From assembly GCA_937958995.1 (NCBI GenBank), contig CALGAP010000010.1:186001-250000 (forward strand): a stretch of DNA of 64,000 bases. The letters run 5' to 3'. Source of the DNA: an uncultured Chitinophagaceae bacterium. Lineage in GTDB: Bacteria; Bacteroidota; Bacteroidia; Chitinophagales; Chitinophagaceae. Shown here one piece after another: positions 34,907 through 45,410 of the stretch. Numbering within the stretch: position 1 is the first letter of the stretch; each line of letters opens with the position of its first letter. The notes beneath the pieces were generated by a model, which saw only the letters and a list, made by a program, of their open reading frames with translations, did no database searches and had not been told where the DNA came from. A program made the translations under genes and the position numbers.

Positions 34907-36016
34907 TTAGTAACTCTTCACCATAAACACGCATTCTTCAATTCGCTTGATCTGCTGTGTTCTGTTCAGCGTTCTCAGCGGAACAGTCACCGGCAGTTTA
35001 ATGCGGTCTTCTGAAGTGGAGTCTTTCCTGATTTCCTGCAGGGCGGTATAAATATTTTTCGAACGGCTGCTGAAGAACACGCCTTCGGCGCTTTCCTGTT
35101 TACCGCTCAGCACGCCGATCACGTCGCCCGCTTCGTTGAAGATGGGACCGCCCGAGTTACCAGGGTTGGCCGAAATCGCAATCTGGTAAGCAAGTGTGTC
35201 TCCGTTATAACCGGTGCCGGCGCTCAGGTAGCCGCGGTTATACACGATCTCCGCATTAGAGCGCGGGTAACCGAGCGTGAAAATTTCTTCTCCCAGGTCT
35301 GAATTGTTCTTGCTGATAGAGTAGGGAAGACTCTTCACAAACTGGAAGCGGTTGTCTTCAATTTTCAGTATCGCTATATCCGATTGCTTGTTGATATAAA
35401 TGGTAGATGCTTTGTAATAATCGCCTTTCACATTCTGCACATAAACCGAGTCGGCATTCACCACCACGTGCGCGCTGGTTACCAGGTAACCTTTGCCGTC
35501 TATGAGGAAGCCGGTGCCTCCCAGTTTGGGATCGGCCTTGGGTTTGGTGGTGGAAATCTGGTTTTTCAGCTGGCTGATTTCGATCTCAGTGCCTTTCTGT
35601 TTGTTTTCCAGTCTTGCAAAACGTTGCGCCAGCTGCCTGTATTCGCTATGGTTGGCTTTGGGGGTAAAAAGGTATGCGATCACGCTGATGGAAATAGCGG
35701 TGATGCCTGCAATGGAGGCGGCCACTGCCACCACGCGTTTGTATTTTTTCCAGAGTTCGACGATGGTGGCTTTGCGTTTTTCTTCTTTGATGGCGCCTTC
35801 GGCACGCAGTTGCGAGTGAATATCGTTGAGAGTGGATTTCAGGTTCTTTATATCACCAAACTGCTCCATCTGGTGCAGAAAGAAGGTATGTTCCACAACA
35901 CGCTGATCTACGTCAGGGTTTTCCTTCCGGAGTTGCTCGAACCTTTGTTTCTCTTCGGCGCTCATCTGGCCGTTGAGGTATCGTTCGATGGCGTCCAATA
36001 ATTGTAGCTCTTCCAT
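34907..36016 (-). CDS. Anti-sigma-like, membrane-anchored trypsin-like serine protease
   Basis: 369 residues from ATG at 36016, which shares bases with the sigma factor stop (TGATG). Residues 1-90 are cytoplasmic and resemble the start of Bacteroidota anti-sigma factors (LLDAIERYLNGQMSAEEKQR, PDVDQRVVEH). One membrane helix spans 94-117 (VVAVAASIAGITAISISVIA). A coiled-coil-like stretch 125-155 (QLAQRFARLENKQKGTEIEI) leads to an S1C/DegP-type protease domain with His183 (VTSAHVV), Asp213 (QSDIAIL) and Ser288 (NPGNSGGP), all intact and predicted periplasmic. No PDZ domain. By context it should hold the ECF sigma factor at the membrane and respond to envelope conditions through its own protease; that mechanism is inference. 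Confidence 0.85.
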   Translation of the reverse strand: MEELQLLDAIERYLNGQMSAEEKQRFEQLRKENPDVDQRVVEHTFFLHQMEQFGDIKNLKSTLNDIHSQLRAEGAIKEEKRKATIVELWKKYKRVVAVAASIAGITAISISVIAYLFTPKANHSEYRQLAQRFARLENKQKGTEIEISQLKNQISTTKPKADPKLGGTGFLIDGKGYLVTSAHVVVNADSVYVQNVKGDYYKASTIYINKQSDIAILKIEDNRFQFVKSLPYSISKNNSDLGEEIFTLGYPRSNAEIVYNRGYLSAGTGYNGDTLAYQIAISANPGNSGGPIFNEAGDVIGVLSGKQESAEGVFFSSRSKNIYTALQEIRKDSTSEDRIKLPVTVPLRTLNRTQQIKRIEECVFMVKSY

Positions 36017-36591
36017 CACACGTTGTTGTTGTTTTTATATTCTGCAAAGAACAATTTCCGGAGCCGCATCAGGCATTTGTACTTTTGGTTCTTTGCGTTA
36101 TCAGCATTGGTGTATCCAAAATGGCTGGCAATCTCGGTCATATTTTTTTTCTGCAGGTAAAAAGCCTCGAGCAAGCTTCGGCAGGGTTCCCCCAGATGCA
36201 GCATCGCCTTTTCCATCATAGTAAATTGTGCGTTGCGCTGGCTGTGGGCTTCTATTTCTTCTTCTACGGGTACGGTGTCTGCCAGTCCGTTCATGTCGGG
36301 CAAGTACTGTTGCTGTTGTTGCAGCCTCTTGAGCCACAGGCGCCTGCACACGGAGTACAGGTAGGTTTTCAGCTGGCAGTTGAGCTCAAAGCTGCCCGAT
36401 TTTGCCTTTTGGTACAGTACGATAATGGCTTCCTGGAAAATATCCCTCGCATCGTCGAATGAGCCGTTGTTGTTGGTTACCAGCGACTGAACCATATTAT
36501 AATGTTGTCGATAGATGGTTTCAGCCGCCTGCCGGTCGTTCTGTGCCAGTCTTTGCAATAAGCGTATTTCTTCTGAAGCTTCAGATTTCAC
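36016..36591 (-). CDS. ECF-type RNA polymerase sigma factor
   Basis: 191 residues from GTG at 36591. Region 2: AAETIYRQHYNMVQSLVTNN, then FDDARDIFQEAIIVLYQKAK (the D-A-R-D-I-F-Q-E core that melts the -10), TYLYSVCRRLWLKRL. Region 4: CRSLLEAFYLQKKNMTEIAS with HFGYTNADNAKNQKYKCLMR as the DNA-reading helices for the -35. The linker is Gln-rich (QQQQQ). Its own promoter carries the same element as the divergent lipoprotein gene, so it probably activates both. Stop overlaps the protease/anti-sigma start by one base. Confidence 0.92.
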   Translation of the reverse strand: MKSEASEEIRLLQRLAQNDRQAAETIYRQHYNMVQSLVTNNNGSFDDARDIFQEAIIVLYQKAKSGSFELNCQLKTYLYSVCRRLWLKRLQQQQQYLPDMNGLADTVPVEEEIEAHSQRNAQFTMMEKAMLHLGEPCRSLLEAFYLQKKNMTEIASHFGYTNADNAKNQKYKCLMRLRKLFFAEYKNNNNV

Positions 36592-36604
36592 GGTTAGCCA
36601 GTTA

Positions 36605-36633
36605 TTAATACCGAATTTAAGGGAAAGTAACCC
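36605..36633 (-). promoter_or_regulatory. ECF-type promoter of the sigma factor gene
   Basis: Minus strand: GGGTTACTTTC (36633-36623), 11 bases, GTATTAA (36611-36605). Identical words and spacing to 36722-36750 on the plus strand. The leader to the GTG would be only about 6 bases. Confidence 0.65.
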
Positions 36634-36678
36634 AATATAGCATTCATTATTGCCTTATAACGCGTATAAATTTCACAG

Positions 36679-36716
36679 ATTGAGGGGATTATAAAAAAAT
36701 TTAAAAAATTGAGGGG
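36679..36716 (+). repeat. Direct repeat ATTGAGGGG
   Basis: Two perfect copies, 36679-36687 and 36708-36716, 29 bases apart start to start (close to three DNA turns), separated by an A/T-only stretch. The second ends five bases before the ECF -35 word of the lipoprotein gene, a fitting place for a regulator. Confidence 0.5.
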
Positions 36717-36721
36717 TCGCC

Positions 36722-36750
36722 GGGTTACTTTCGGCTCATTTCTGTATTAA
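36722..36750 (+). promoter_or_regulatory. ECF-type promoter of the 58-residue lipoprotein gene
   Basis: GGGTTACTTTC (36722-36732), 11 bases, GTATTAA (36744-36750), 39 bases before the ATG at 36790. Same as the sigma gene's own promoter. Confidence 0.65.
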
Positions 36751-36789
36751 CCTTTAAATCATTCGTTAACAAAACAAAAAAACGGTACA

Positions 36790-36966
36790 ATGAAAAAACT
36801 GTTGTTAGTTTTCGCTATCGCAGCTTTCGTAGCTTGTAATGATTCAGGAACTAAAGAAGAAAATGCTACTCCTGAAGCACCTGCACCTCAGGCTGCTCCC
36901 CCGGCTGATTCTGCTGCTACCAGCACTGTAGATTCAGCTCAGGTTGATTCATCTCTGCAGAAGTAA
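36790..36966 (+). CDS. Small Ala/Pro-rich lipoprotein, likely ECF target
   Basis: 58 residues. Signal MKKLLLVFAIAAFVA followed by Cys (lipobox FVAC), then CNDSGTKEENATPEAP and a low-complexity Ala/Pro/Asp/Ser tail ending DSSLQK. No fold is expected; it resembles short linkers that fill or tether in the periplasm. An intrinsic terminator follows 30 bases after the stop, so it is a single-gene transcript. Being divergent from the sigma gene with the same promoter words, it is the best candidate for the regulon's main output. No homologue recognised. Codon use (GCT and CCT-rich) suggests high expression. Confidence 0.75.
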   Translation: MKKLLLVFAIAAFVACNDSGTKEENATPEAPAPQAAPPADSAATSTVDSAQVDSSLQK

Positions 36967-36996
36967 GTTTTTTTTCATATGGCAAGCAATCGTTAG

Positions 36997-37031
36997 AGGC
37001 CGCCCTGTTCTCAGGGATGGCCTTCTTTTTT
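36997..37031 (+). terminator. Intrinsic terminator of the small lipoprotein gene
   Basis: Stem AGGCCGCCCTG / CAGGGATGGCCT (one bulge or mismatch) with a TTCT loop, followed by TCTTTTTT. Confidence 0.8.
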
Positions 37032-37048
37032 GGCCGGAGGCCAAAAAA
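37026..37048. terminator. Perfect palindrome, probable bidirectional terminator
   Basis: TTTTTTGGCC GGA GGCCAAAAAA: 10-base perfect arms with A/T tails on both sides, directly after the previous terminator. Confidence 0.65.
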
Positions 37049-37168
37049 GAATGTTGAATATTGAATTTGAACAAGGAATTTGAATTTGAATGGCGGGCAT
37101 CAAGGTCGAACTTCGTGCACCTATTCACATTCAGATTCCTTGTTCAAATTCAATATTATTCAACATTC
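37049..37168. repeat. Long inverted repeat, family B
   Basis: Left arm 37049-37079 (GAATGTTGAATATTGAATTT...) and right arm 37135-37168 are inverted copies differing by one 3-base insertion. The inner part continues with weaker pairing. AAGGAATTTGAATTTGAAT at 37073-37091 recurs exactly at 44014-44032, and GAATATTGAATTTGAA recurs at 50628. It has no coding content. It lies between two terminators in a convergent gap. Confidence 0.75.
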
Positions 37169-37195
37169 AAAAAGGCCCCTGGAGGGGGCCTTTTT
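37169..37195 (-). terminator. Intrinsic terminator of the 44-residue lipoprotein gene
   Basis: AAAAAGGCCCC TGGA GGGGGCCTTTTT: GC stem with A and T tails, so it can work in both directions. It is 24 bases after the stop of the minus-strand gene. Confidence 0.75.
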
Positions 37196-37218
37196 CATCG
37201 GTATCTTTTATCAGCAAA

Positions 37219-37353
37219 TTATCTTTTGCCGCCGCCATAGCCGTAGCCAATGTAGCCACTAGTGCCGGGGCAGGCCCCTTTTGAGCTGGCACAAGATGCA
37301 AATGCTGAACCAATAAGAATTACCAGTGCGAGAATTACCAAAGTCCTTTTCAT
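37219..37353 (-). CDS. Very small Gly/Tyr-tailed lipoprotein
   Basis: 44 residues: signal MKRTLVILALVILIGSAFAS, Cys21 as lipid anchor (FASC), then ASSKGACPGTSGYIGYGYGG and GKR. Only about 24 residues remain after processing, with one further Cys. Small lipoproteins of this shape occur in Bacteroidota but I know of no function. A strong terminator follows it. Upstream, 37354-37623 is non-coding: it has a weak hairpin ATTATGGG...CCCATAAT with T6 after it (37514-37550) and the dnaQ-like promoter. Confidence 0.7.
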   Translation of the reverse strand: MKRTLVILALVILIGSAFASCASSKGACPGTSGYIGYGYGGGKR

Positions 37354-37553
37354 TTTTGTGGTTTTATGTTAACGAAAATAAGCCTGGATGAAAACGGGCT
37401 TCGATCTCCAGGTCAATCAGAGGTAACGGACTTCAGTAATGAAAAGTAAAAGGGTAAGAAGTACGGGGAGGATTTCTAAGATTTGGATCGCGATAGGCCA
37501 AAATAACAAAGAAATTATGGGTTATGCAAGCCCCACCCCCATAATTTTTTGCG

Positions 37554-37587
37554 TTTGGCCGGTGCATACCCAGATTACTTACATTTG
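37554..37587 (+). promoter_or_regulatory. Promoter of the dnaQ-like gene
   Basis: TTTG (37554-37557), 22 bases, TACATTTG (37580-37587): the clearest -33/-7 pair in the window. Leader about 33 bases. Confidence 0.55.
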
Positions 37588-37623
37588 CATCCAACGTAGT
37601 TTATAACCAATATCTATTTCTGA

Positions 37624-38391
37624 ATGTTACAGTTAGTGAAGCCGTTGGCCGTTATTGACCTGGAAACGACCGGAATTAATCTCAGCACGGACCGCATCGT
37701 TGAAATTGCCATAGTAAAGGTGTTTCCCGATGGCAAAAAGCAGATTAAAAGGAAGCTCATCAACCCGGAAATGCCTATTTCGGCTGCTTCACAGGAAATG
37801 CACGGCATTACTAATGAAATGGTGAAGGATGCGCCCACCTTTAAGCAGGTGGCCAATGAAATCAAGCAATTTCTCGACAACTGCGACCTGGCAGGATATA
37901 ATTCCAACAGGTTCGATATACCATTGCTGGCTGAAGAGTTTTTGCGCGTTGGACTGGAGTTTGATTTTTCAAACCGCAAGCTGGTGGATGTGCAAAAGAT
38001 CTTCCACATGATGGAGCAACGTACCCTCAGTGCTGCCTACAAGTTCTATTGCAATAAAAACCTGGAAGGCGCGCATGGCGCCGAAGCAGACGCCACTGCT
38101 ACCTGGGAAATCCTCGAGGCCCAGGTTAACAGGTACCCTCAACTGGGAAATTCCATCGATTCGATCATTACCTGCATCGGCGACGATTGCATTGTTGACT
38201 TTGCACGCCGAATGATTATGGAGAATGGAGTGGAGATTTTCAACTTCGGTAAACATAAAGGCCGCGTAGTGGCTGAAGTATTAAAGGCCGAACCTCAATA
38301 CTACGACTGGATGATGAAGGGTGATTTCCCCATGCATACCAAACAAAAGCTCACAGAAATTTACCGTCGTACCGTGTTAAAGAAGGGCTAA
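37624..38391 (+). CDS. DnaQ-like 3'-5' exonuclease
   Basis: 255 residues. DEDDh exonuclease domain: Exo I VIDLETTGINLSTDRIVEIA (Asp and Glu), Exo II LAGYNSNRFDIPLLAEEF and Exo III HGAEADATATWEIL with the general-base His. Residues after about 195 form a short extra domain with FNFGKHKGRVVAEVLKAEPQ and YYDWMMKGDFP, known from exonucleases of this group. It is either the proofreading epsilon subunit of DNA polymerase III or a repair exonuclease; Bacteroidota commonly have several. Cytoplasmic. Followed 77 bases later by a glycosyltransferase. Confidence 0.88.
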   Translation: MLQLVKPLAVIDLETTGINLSTDRIVEIAIVKVFPDGKKQIKRKLINPEMPISAASQEMHGITNEMVKDAPTFKQVANEIKQFLDNCDLAGYNSNRFDIPLLAEEFLRVGLEFDFSNRKLVDVQKIFHMMEQRTLSAAYKFYCNKNLEGAHGAEADATATWEILEAQVNRYPQLGNSIDSIITCIGDDCIVDFARRMIMENGVEIFNFGKHKGRVVAEVLKAEPQYYDWMMKGDFPMHTKQKLTEIYRRTVLKKG

Positions 38392-38468
38392 ATGGTCGTG
38401 GTGGATTTTTAGCGGCGAACCTTCACCCCAAAAAATTGTAAATTAGCGTATAATCGTTGTTTGCGTAA

Positions 38469-39266
38469 TTGGAAAAAATTGTCATCATACCAACATTTAA
38501 CGAGAAAGAGAATATTTCCCGAATTATTAGCGCCATACTTGCGTTGCCGCAGGATTTTCATGTGCTGGTGATCGACGACAGTTCACCCGATGGTACTGCC
38601 AATATTGTCCGCGAACTGCAGGGCAATTACCCGGGTCGTTTGTTTCTTGAAGAAAGAAAGGGCAAGCTGGGGCTGGGCACGGCCTATATCCACGGCTTTA
38701 AATGGGCGCTGGGCAGGTGTTATCGTTATATTTTTGAAATGGATGCCGATTTTTCCCATAACCCCAACGATCTCCGCCGCCTCTATGAAGCCTGCCGCGT
38801 GGATGGCGCCGATGTGGCCATCGGCTCGCGCTATGTGAAGGGCGGGGGCACGGTCAACTGGCCCTGGGACCGCATACTGCTTTCCAAAGGCGGCTCCCTA
38901 TATACCCGCATCATCACCTGGATGCCGGTGAATGATACCACCGCCGGCTTTGTTTGCTATAAACGCGAAGTGCTGGAAGCGATCAACCTCGACCAGATCC
39001 AGTTTCTCGGCTATGCCTTCCAGATAGAAATGAAATTTGCCGCCTGGAAGCTGGGCTTCAAGATCAAAGAAGTGCCCATCATTTTCGAAGACCGCAAATT
39101 CGGTACTTCCAAAATGCATAAGGGCATCGTAAAAGAAGGCATCCTGGGCGTACTCAAACTGCGCTGGTACAGCCTGTTCAAAGATTACCGCAACAGGGTG
39201 AAAAATACCAACAACTCTGTGTTTCCCTCCGTATCGCGCGAAGAAGTATTGGCAAAAACCAAATAA
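38469..39266 (+). CDS. Polyprenol monophosphomannose synthase-like glycosyltransferase (GT2)
   Basis: 265 residues from TTG at 38469, the only start that keeps the family N-terminus KIVIIPTFNEKENISRIISA. GT2 marks: VLVIDDSSPDGTANIV, FEMDADFSHNPNDL (the DxD) and AIGSRYVKGGGTVNWPWDRI. No C-terminal membrane helices, so it is a DPM1-type enzyme that uses GDP-mannose or another nucleotide sugar and a polyprenyl phosphate at the inner face of the inner membrane. The product supplies envelope glycan or protein glycosylation. The DMT-transporter gene starts 17 bases after its stop. Confidence 0.88.
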   Translation: MEKIVIIPTFNEKENISRIISAILALPQDFHVLVIDDSSPDGTANIVRELQGNYPGRLFLEERKGKLGLGTAYIHGFKWALGRCYRYIFEMDADFSHNPNDLRRLYEACRVDGADVAIGSRYVKGGGTVNWPWDRILLSKGGSLYTRIITWMPVNDTTAGFVCYKREVLEAINLDQIQFLGYAFQIEMKFAAWKLGFKIKEVPIIFEDRKFGTSKMHKGIVKEGILGVLKLRWYSLFKDYRNRVKNTNNSVFPSVSREEVLAKTK

Positions 39267-39283
39267 CTCCCATCTTTGCGTTC

Positions 39284-40180
39284 ATGCGAAAGGCTTTCCT
39301 GCAATTGCACATGGCTGTTTTTCTGGCTGGCTTTACCGGAATTCTTGGCCGTTTAATTACTCTCAACGAAGGTTGGCTGGTATGGTACAGGCTGCTGATC
39401 ACAGTTCTCACTTTGCTGGTCTTATATGCTATTCAAAAGAAATTTGAAAAAGTAAAGCCAAGAGATGTCAGGGGCATGTTTGGCGTGGGCGCCATCGCAG
39501 CCTTACATTGGATCAGTTTTTTTGCCAGTATTAAATATTCAAATGTCTCGGTGGCGCTTGTGTGTTTTTCAGCCACCGGTTTTTTCACCGCATTATTTGA
39601 ACCATTCATCACCGGGCGCAAACTGCTGATGAGTGAGTTATTTTTAGGGCTGCTCGTCATCAGTGGCATTGCACTCATTTTTCATTTCGATCCGCAATTC
39701 AAAAAGGGTATCATATTCGGAGTTATTTGCGCCATACTGGCCGGCATTTTTCCCGTATATAGCCGCCTGTATGTACAGCGATATACCCCTGAAACGGTAA
39801 CGCTGTACCAGCTGAGCGGCGGACTGATTTTCCTGTCAGCCATTTTACCATTATACCTGCACTATTTCCCCTCCGATCATTTTATACCTACCTGGAGCGA
39901 TTTTGGGTGGCTGCTGGTATTGAGCTGGCTTTGCACGGTAGTAGGCTTCAACCTGGGCATTACGGCGCTCAAAAAGATCTCCGCATTTACTGCCAACCTC
40001 TCTTACAATCTCGAACCTTTGTATGGGATAGCGCTCGCGTTCCTGGTTTACCGGGAAGACAAGCTGTTGACGGGCACTTTCTATATTGGTCTGATGCTGA
40101 TTTTGGTAGCCGTTGGTTTACAGACCCTTTTGTTTTACCGCCGACACAAGAAAGCGGCCGCTTCGGGCGTTAAAGGGTAG
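39284..40180 (+). CDS. EamA/DMT superfamily transporter
   Basis: 298 residues with ten membrane helices in two EamA halves: MRKAFLQLHMAVFLAGFTGI and GIIFGVICAILAGIFPVYSR start the two repeats, and ISAFTANLSYNLEPLYGIAL is the typical helix near the end. Probably exports a small metabolite or amino acid. CATCTTTG at 39271-39278 ends five bases before the ATG, with TTG 19 bases upstream, so it may have its own leaderless transcript despite the short gap to the glycosyltransferase. Confidence 0.87.
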   Translation: MRKAFLQLHMAVFLAGFTGILGRLITLNEGWLVWYRLLITVLTLLVLYAIQKKFEKVKPRDVRGMFGVGAIAALHWISFFASIKYSNVSVALVCFSATGFFTALFEPFITGRKLLMSELFLGLLVISGIALIFHFDPQFKKGIIFGVICAILAGIFPVYSRLYVQRYTPETVTLYQLSGGLIFLSAILPLYLHYFPSDHFIPTWSDFGWLLVLSWLCTVVGFNLGITALKKISAFTANLSYNLEPLYGIALAFLVYREDKLLTGTFYIGLMLILVAVGLQTLLFYRRHKKAAASGVKG

Positions 40181-40237
40181 TTTGGTCAAGTCGTTTAGCC
40201 TTGATTAAGCGTAATTGTAAACCCTTAAAGAATCAGT

Positions 40238-40892
40238 ATGAAAAAAATCCTCTTCCTATGTATTGCCCTTGCAGCCGCTGCGACCGGATTTTCCCAGGCG
40301 AGATTCGGCATAAAAGGCGGCGTTAACCTGGCCAACCAGAAAGTGAGCGTCGAGGTAATGGGATTTGGCGTTTCGCAAGATGGTGATGGTATAGTGGGCT
40401 TTCACCTGGGCGGCGTTGCCGAATTTCCTATGGGACGTCATTTCGCCTTCAGACCTGAATTACTCTTTACCGGGAAAGGCGCCAATATGAATGTTAGCTT
40501 CGACGACGAAGAAGAAGAAACTTCCAAAGCCAAAATTCGTCCTTACTATCTCGAATTGCCGCTCAACCTGGTGTATGGCTATAACCTGGCTTCTGGTACA
40601 CGTTTGTTCCTGGGCTGCGGTCCCAGTCTTGCGTACCGGTCTTTTTGGTAAAATAAAAAGCCAGGGCCAGTCAGAAGATGTTTTCCAGGACGAAGGATTC
40701 AAAAATTTCGACCTGGGTCTCAATAGTCTTGCAGGTGTGCAATTGACAAGCGGCCTCACCTTCAGCATCAATTATACTCCGGGCCTTTCTAATATTTATA
40801 ATGGCGCTGAAGACCTGGAGGACATGATTAAAATGAAATGGAAAAACACTGTAGTAGGCTTTTCAGTCGGCTATATGTTTGCCAGGAAATAA
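40238..40892 (+). pseudogene. Outer-membrane beta-barrel protein, broken by a one-base frameshift
   Basis: Frame 1 (40238-40651) gives a signal peptide MKKILFLCIALAAAATGFSQ and barrel strands RFGIKGGVNLANQKVSVEVM, HFAFRPELLFTGKGANMNVS and YYLELPLNLVYGYNL, then stops after LAYRSFW. The +1 frame continues the same barrel: GLFGKIKSQ, FKNFDLGLNSLAGVQLTSGL, TFSINYTPGLSNIY and VVGFSVGYMFARK, ending at 40892 with a terminal aromatic-like strand. Removing one C of the CC at 40636-40637 restores a 217-residue PorT/OmpX-like barrel. It may be a true mutation or an assembly error. A terminator follows at 40917. Confidence 0.8.
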
Positions 40893-40916
40893 AAGCATAG
40901 TTCAAATTCATTATAC

Positions 40917-40951
40917 AAAAGCGGTTTCCTGCGGGGCCGCTTTTTGTTTTT
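40917..40951 (+). terminator. Intrinsic terminator after the beta-barrel gene
   Basis: AAAAGCGG (40917-40924) pairs with CCGCTTTT (40937-40944), followed by TGTTTTT. Confidence 0.75.
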
Positions 40952-41033
40952 ATGAGCGGCGCCATAGATGGATAACCATTGTCGTCAAATGGGCATTTAT
41001 GGTAACTTTAGTCCAACCATTCCAAAACACATT

Positions 41034-43977
<2,944 letters not shown>

Positions 43978-43979
<2 letters not shown>

Positions 43980-44055
43980 AGAATAAAAAGAATAAAAGGA
44001 ATAAAAAGAATAAAAGGAATTTGAATTTGAATTCCTTTAATTCTTTTTATTCTTC
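43978..44055. repeat. Palindrome at a convergent junction, family B
   Basis: 25-base arms at 43978-44002 (GAAGAATAAAAAGAATAAAA...) and 44031-44055 match at 24 of 25 positions when inverted. Between them is a second AAAAAGAATAAAAGG unit and the 19-mer shared with 37073. It fills the whole gap between two convergent genes and may end transcription from both sides. Confidence 0.75.
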
Positions 44056-44063
44056 CTCTTCTC

Positions 44064-44780
44064 TCAGGCGGCGTTGCTGATGTATCGTACAAGGCTTCGC
44101 TTTGCTACGGGCAGGAGTGTTTCTGCCAGGGGGAAGCTGAGATCGGTTTCGATACTATATACGGCGGGGTTGGGGAGGTCGCGTTTTACGCGGAGCAGTT
44201 CGGCCTTGATGTTTTCGTAGGTGTTCACCATGTTGCGCTCCCACTCGTTGACGTACTCGGTGCGGATAGCGCGGAATTTCTCGTCGTGCTTTTCAAAGAA
44301 GCTGAGCCGGTATTGGTAAACGAAGGTGGTGCGATAAGAGCCTTCGCTCAGGAAGAAATATCCTTCATTGGTATCGAGCGGCACGAGGCCCACCGGGAAG
44401 ATGGTGAGTTTGTCTTCCACGAATTCATATATCTGGCTGCCACTGTCGATGGTGCTCTTCATTTCATTGGTGGAGTAGTTGATGATATCTTCCAACTCCT
44501 GCATTAGTTCATCATCTTCTACCATCTGCTCGTACAGCACCTGCAGTTTTTCCATTTGAATGCCTGTAAGTTTTTTCGGAAATTGTTCCTGCAGGAACTT
44601 TTTATTTTCGCGAAAAGCCACGAGATTGTTATAGTGAAAAATAACGTCGGCCAGCTGCGGGTACAATTTGTTTTCATTGAAACATTTGGTTACCTCCTGC
44701 AGGTAGGCCAACAGCACATATTTCTTGAGTTCGAAATCGATGTATCCATCGGCGAACCATGTTTCTGAAAGGGTCTTCAT
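44064..44780 (-). CDS. Unknown cytoplasmic protein, 238 residues
   Basis: Starts MKTLSETWFADGYIDFELKK. Acidic, helical N-terminal half (LLAYLQEVTKCFNENKLYPQ, LQVLYEQMVEDDELMQELED) and a mixed C-terminal half with VGLVPLDTNEGYFFLSEGSY and FVYQYRLSFFEKHDEKFRAI. No signal, membrane helix or catalytic motif is visible. I do not recognise the family; it looks like a conserved protein of the Chitinophagaceae group. It is isolated between a palindrome and a divergent lipoprotein gene; the 123 bases upstream hold an A/T-rich promoter region. Confidence 0.78.
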   Translation of the reverse strand: MKTLSETWFADGYIDFELKKYVLLAYLQEVTKCFNENKLYPQLADVIFHYNNLVAFRENKKFLQEQFPKKLTGIQMEKLQVLYEQMVEDDELMQELEDIINYSTNEMKSTIDSGSQIYEFVEDKLTIFPVGLVPLDTNEGYFFLSEGSYRTTFVYQYRLSFFEKHDEKFRAIRTEYVNEWERNMVNTYENIKAELLRVKRDLPNPAVYSIETDLSFPLAETLLPVAKRSLVRYISNAA

Positions 44781-44903
44781 AATGTGCTTTTTTGTTTAAC
44801 TTATTTACATTATTCATTATTGATGGGTGATCTAAATGAATTTACAAAAAAAAGACCTTGATTGAAAAATGACGTTTAATTTTAAATAGTTAAAACTCCA
44901 TTC

Positions 44904-45410
44904 ATGATCAGACTATTTTGCCTCGCGTTGCTTGCATCCTTTTTACTAACGGCCTGCAGCCACACTTATTATGTGGTTCGTCATGCCGAAAAAGCCGAAG
45001 CTGCCAGCGGTACCACCATGTCTACCCGCGGCAATCCACCCCTAAGCGTTGAAGGCGAGGAGCGGGCGCAGGCATTGAAAGATGCATTACAATCGAGTAA
45101 GATCGATTATATATTTTCAACCAACACCACCCGAACACTAAGCACTGCCGAGCCGCTGCGCCAACTGCGTGGACTCACTGTGGAGCACTATGGTCCTATG
45201 CCCGATGCAGCCTTTATTGAAAAGCTGAAAGGCATAAAGAAAAATGTGTTGGTAGTGGGGCATAGCAATACGATAGATGATATTGTGAATGGATTAACAG
45301 GTGAAAAAACCGTGCCGGGCGATTTGCCGGAAAGCGAGTACAATAACCTGTTTGTGATTACTTATAAAGGGAAGAAGGTGAAGTTTGAAAGGAGGACGTT
45401 TGGGAAATAA
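44904..45410 (+). CDS. Histidine phosphatase (phosphoglycerate mutase-like) lipoprotein
   Basis: 168 residues. Signal MIRLFCLALLASFLLTA then Cys18 (lipobox LTAC). The RHG-type motif reads YYVVRHAEKAEA with the phosphorylated His, and the second catalytic His is in VLVVGHSNTIDDIVNGL. The residue after RH is Ala, as in many SixA-like and periplasmic members. It should remove phosphate from an unknown small molecule or protein outside the cytoplasm. The sequence 45411-45582 after it has no gene but carries a GC-rich palindromic tract (GCGCAAAGGCGCCAAAGCGC near 45461-45480). Confidence 0.88.
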   Translation: MIRLFCLALLASFLLTACSHTYYVVRHAEKAEAASGTTMSTRGNPPLSVEGEERAQALKDALQSSKIDYIFSTNTTRTLSTAEPLRQLRGLTVEHYGPMPDAAFIEKLKGIKKNVLVVGHSNTIDDIVNGLTGEKTVPGDLPESEYNNLFVITYKGKKVKFERRTFGK

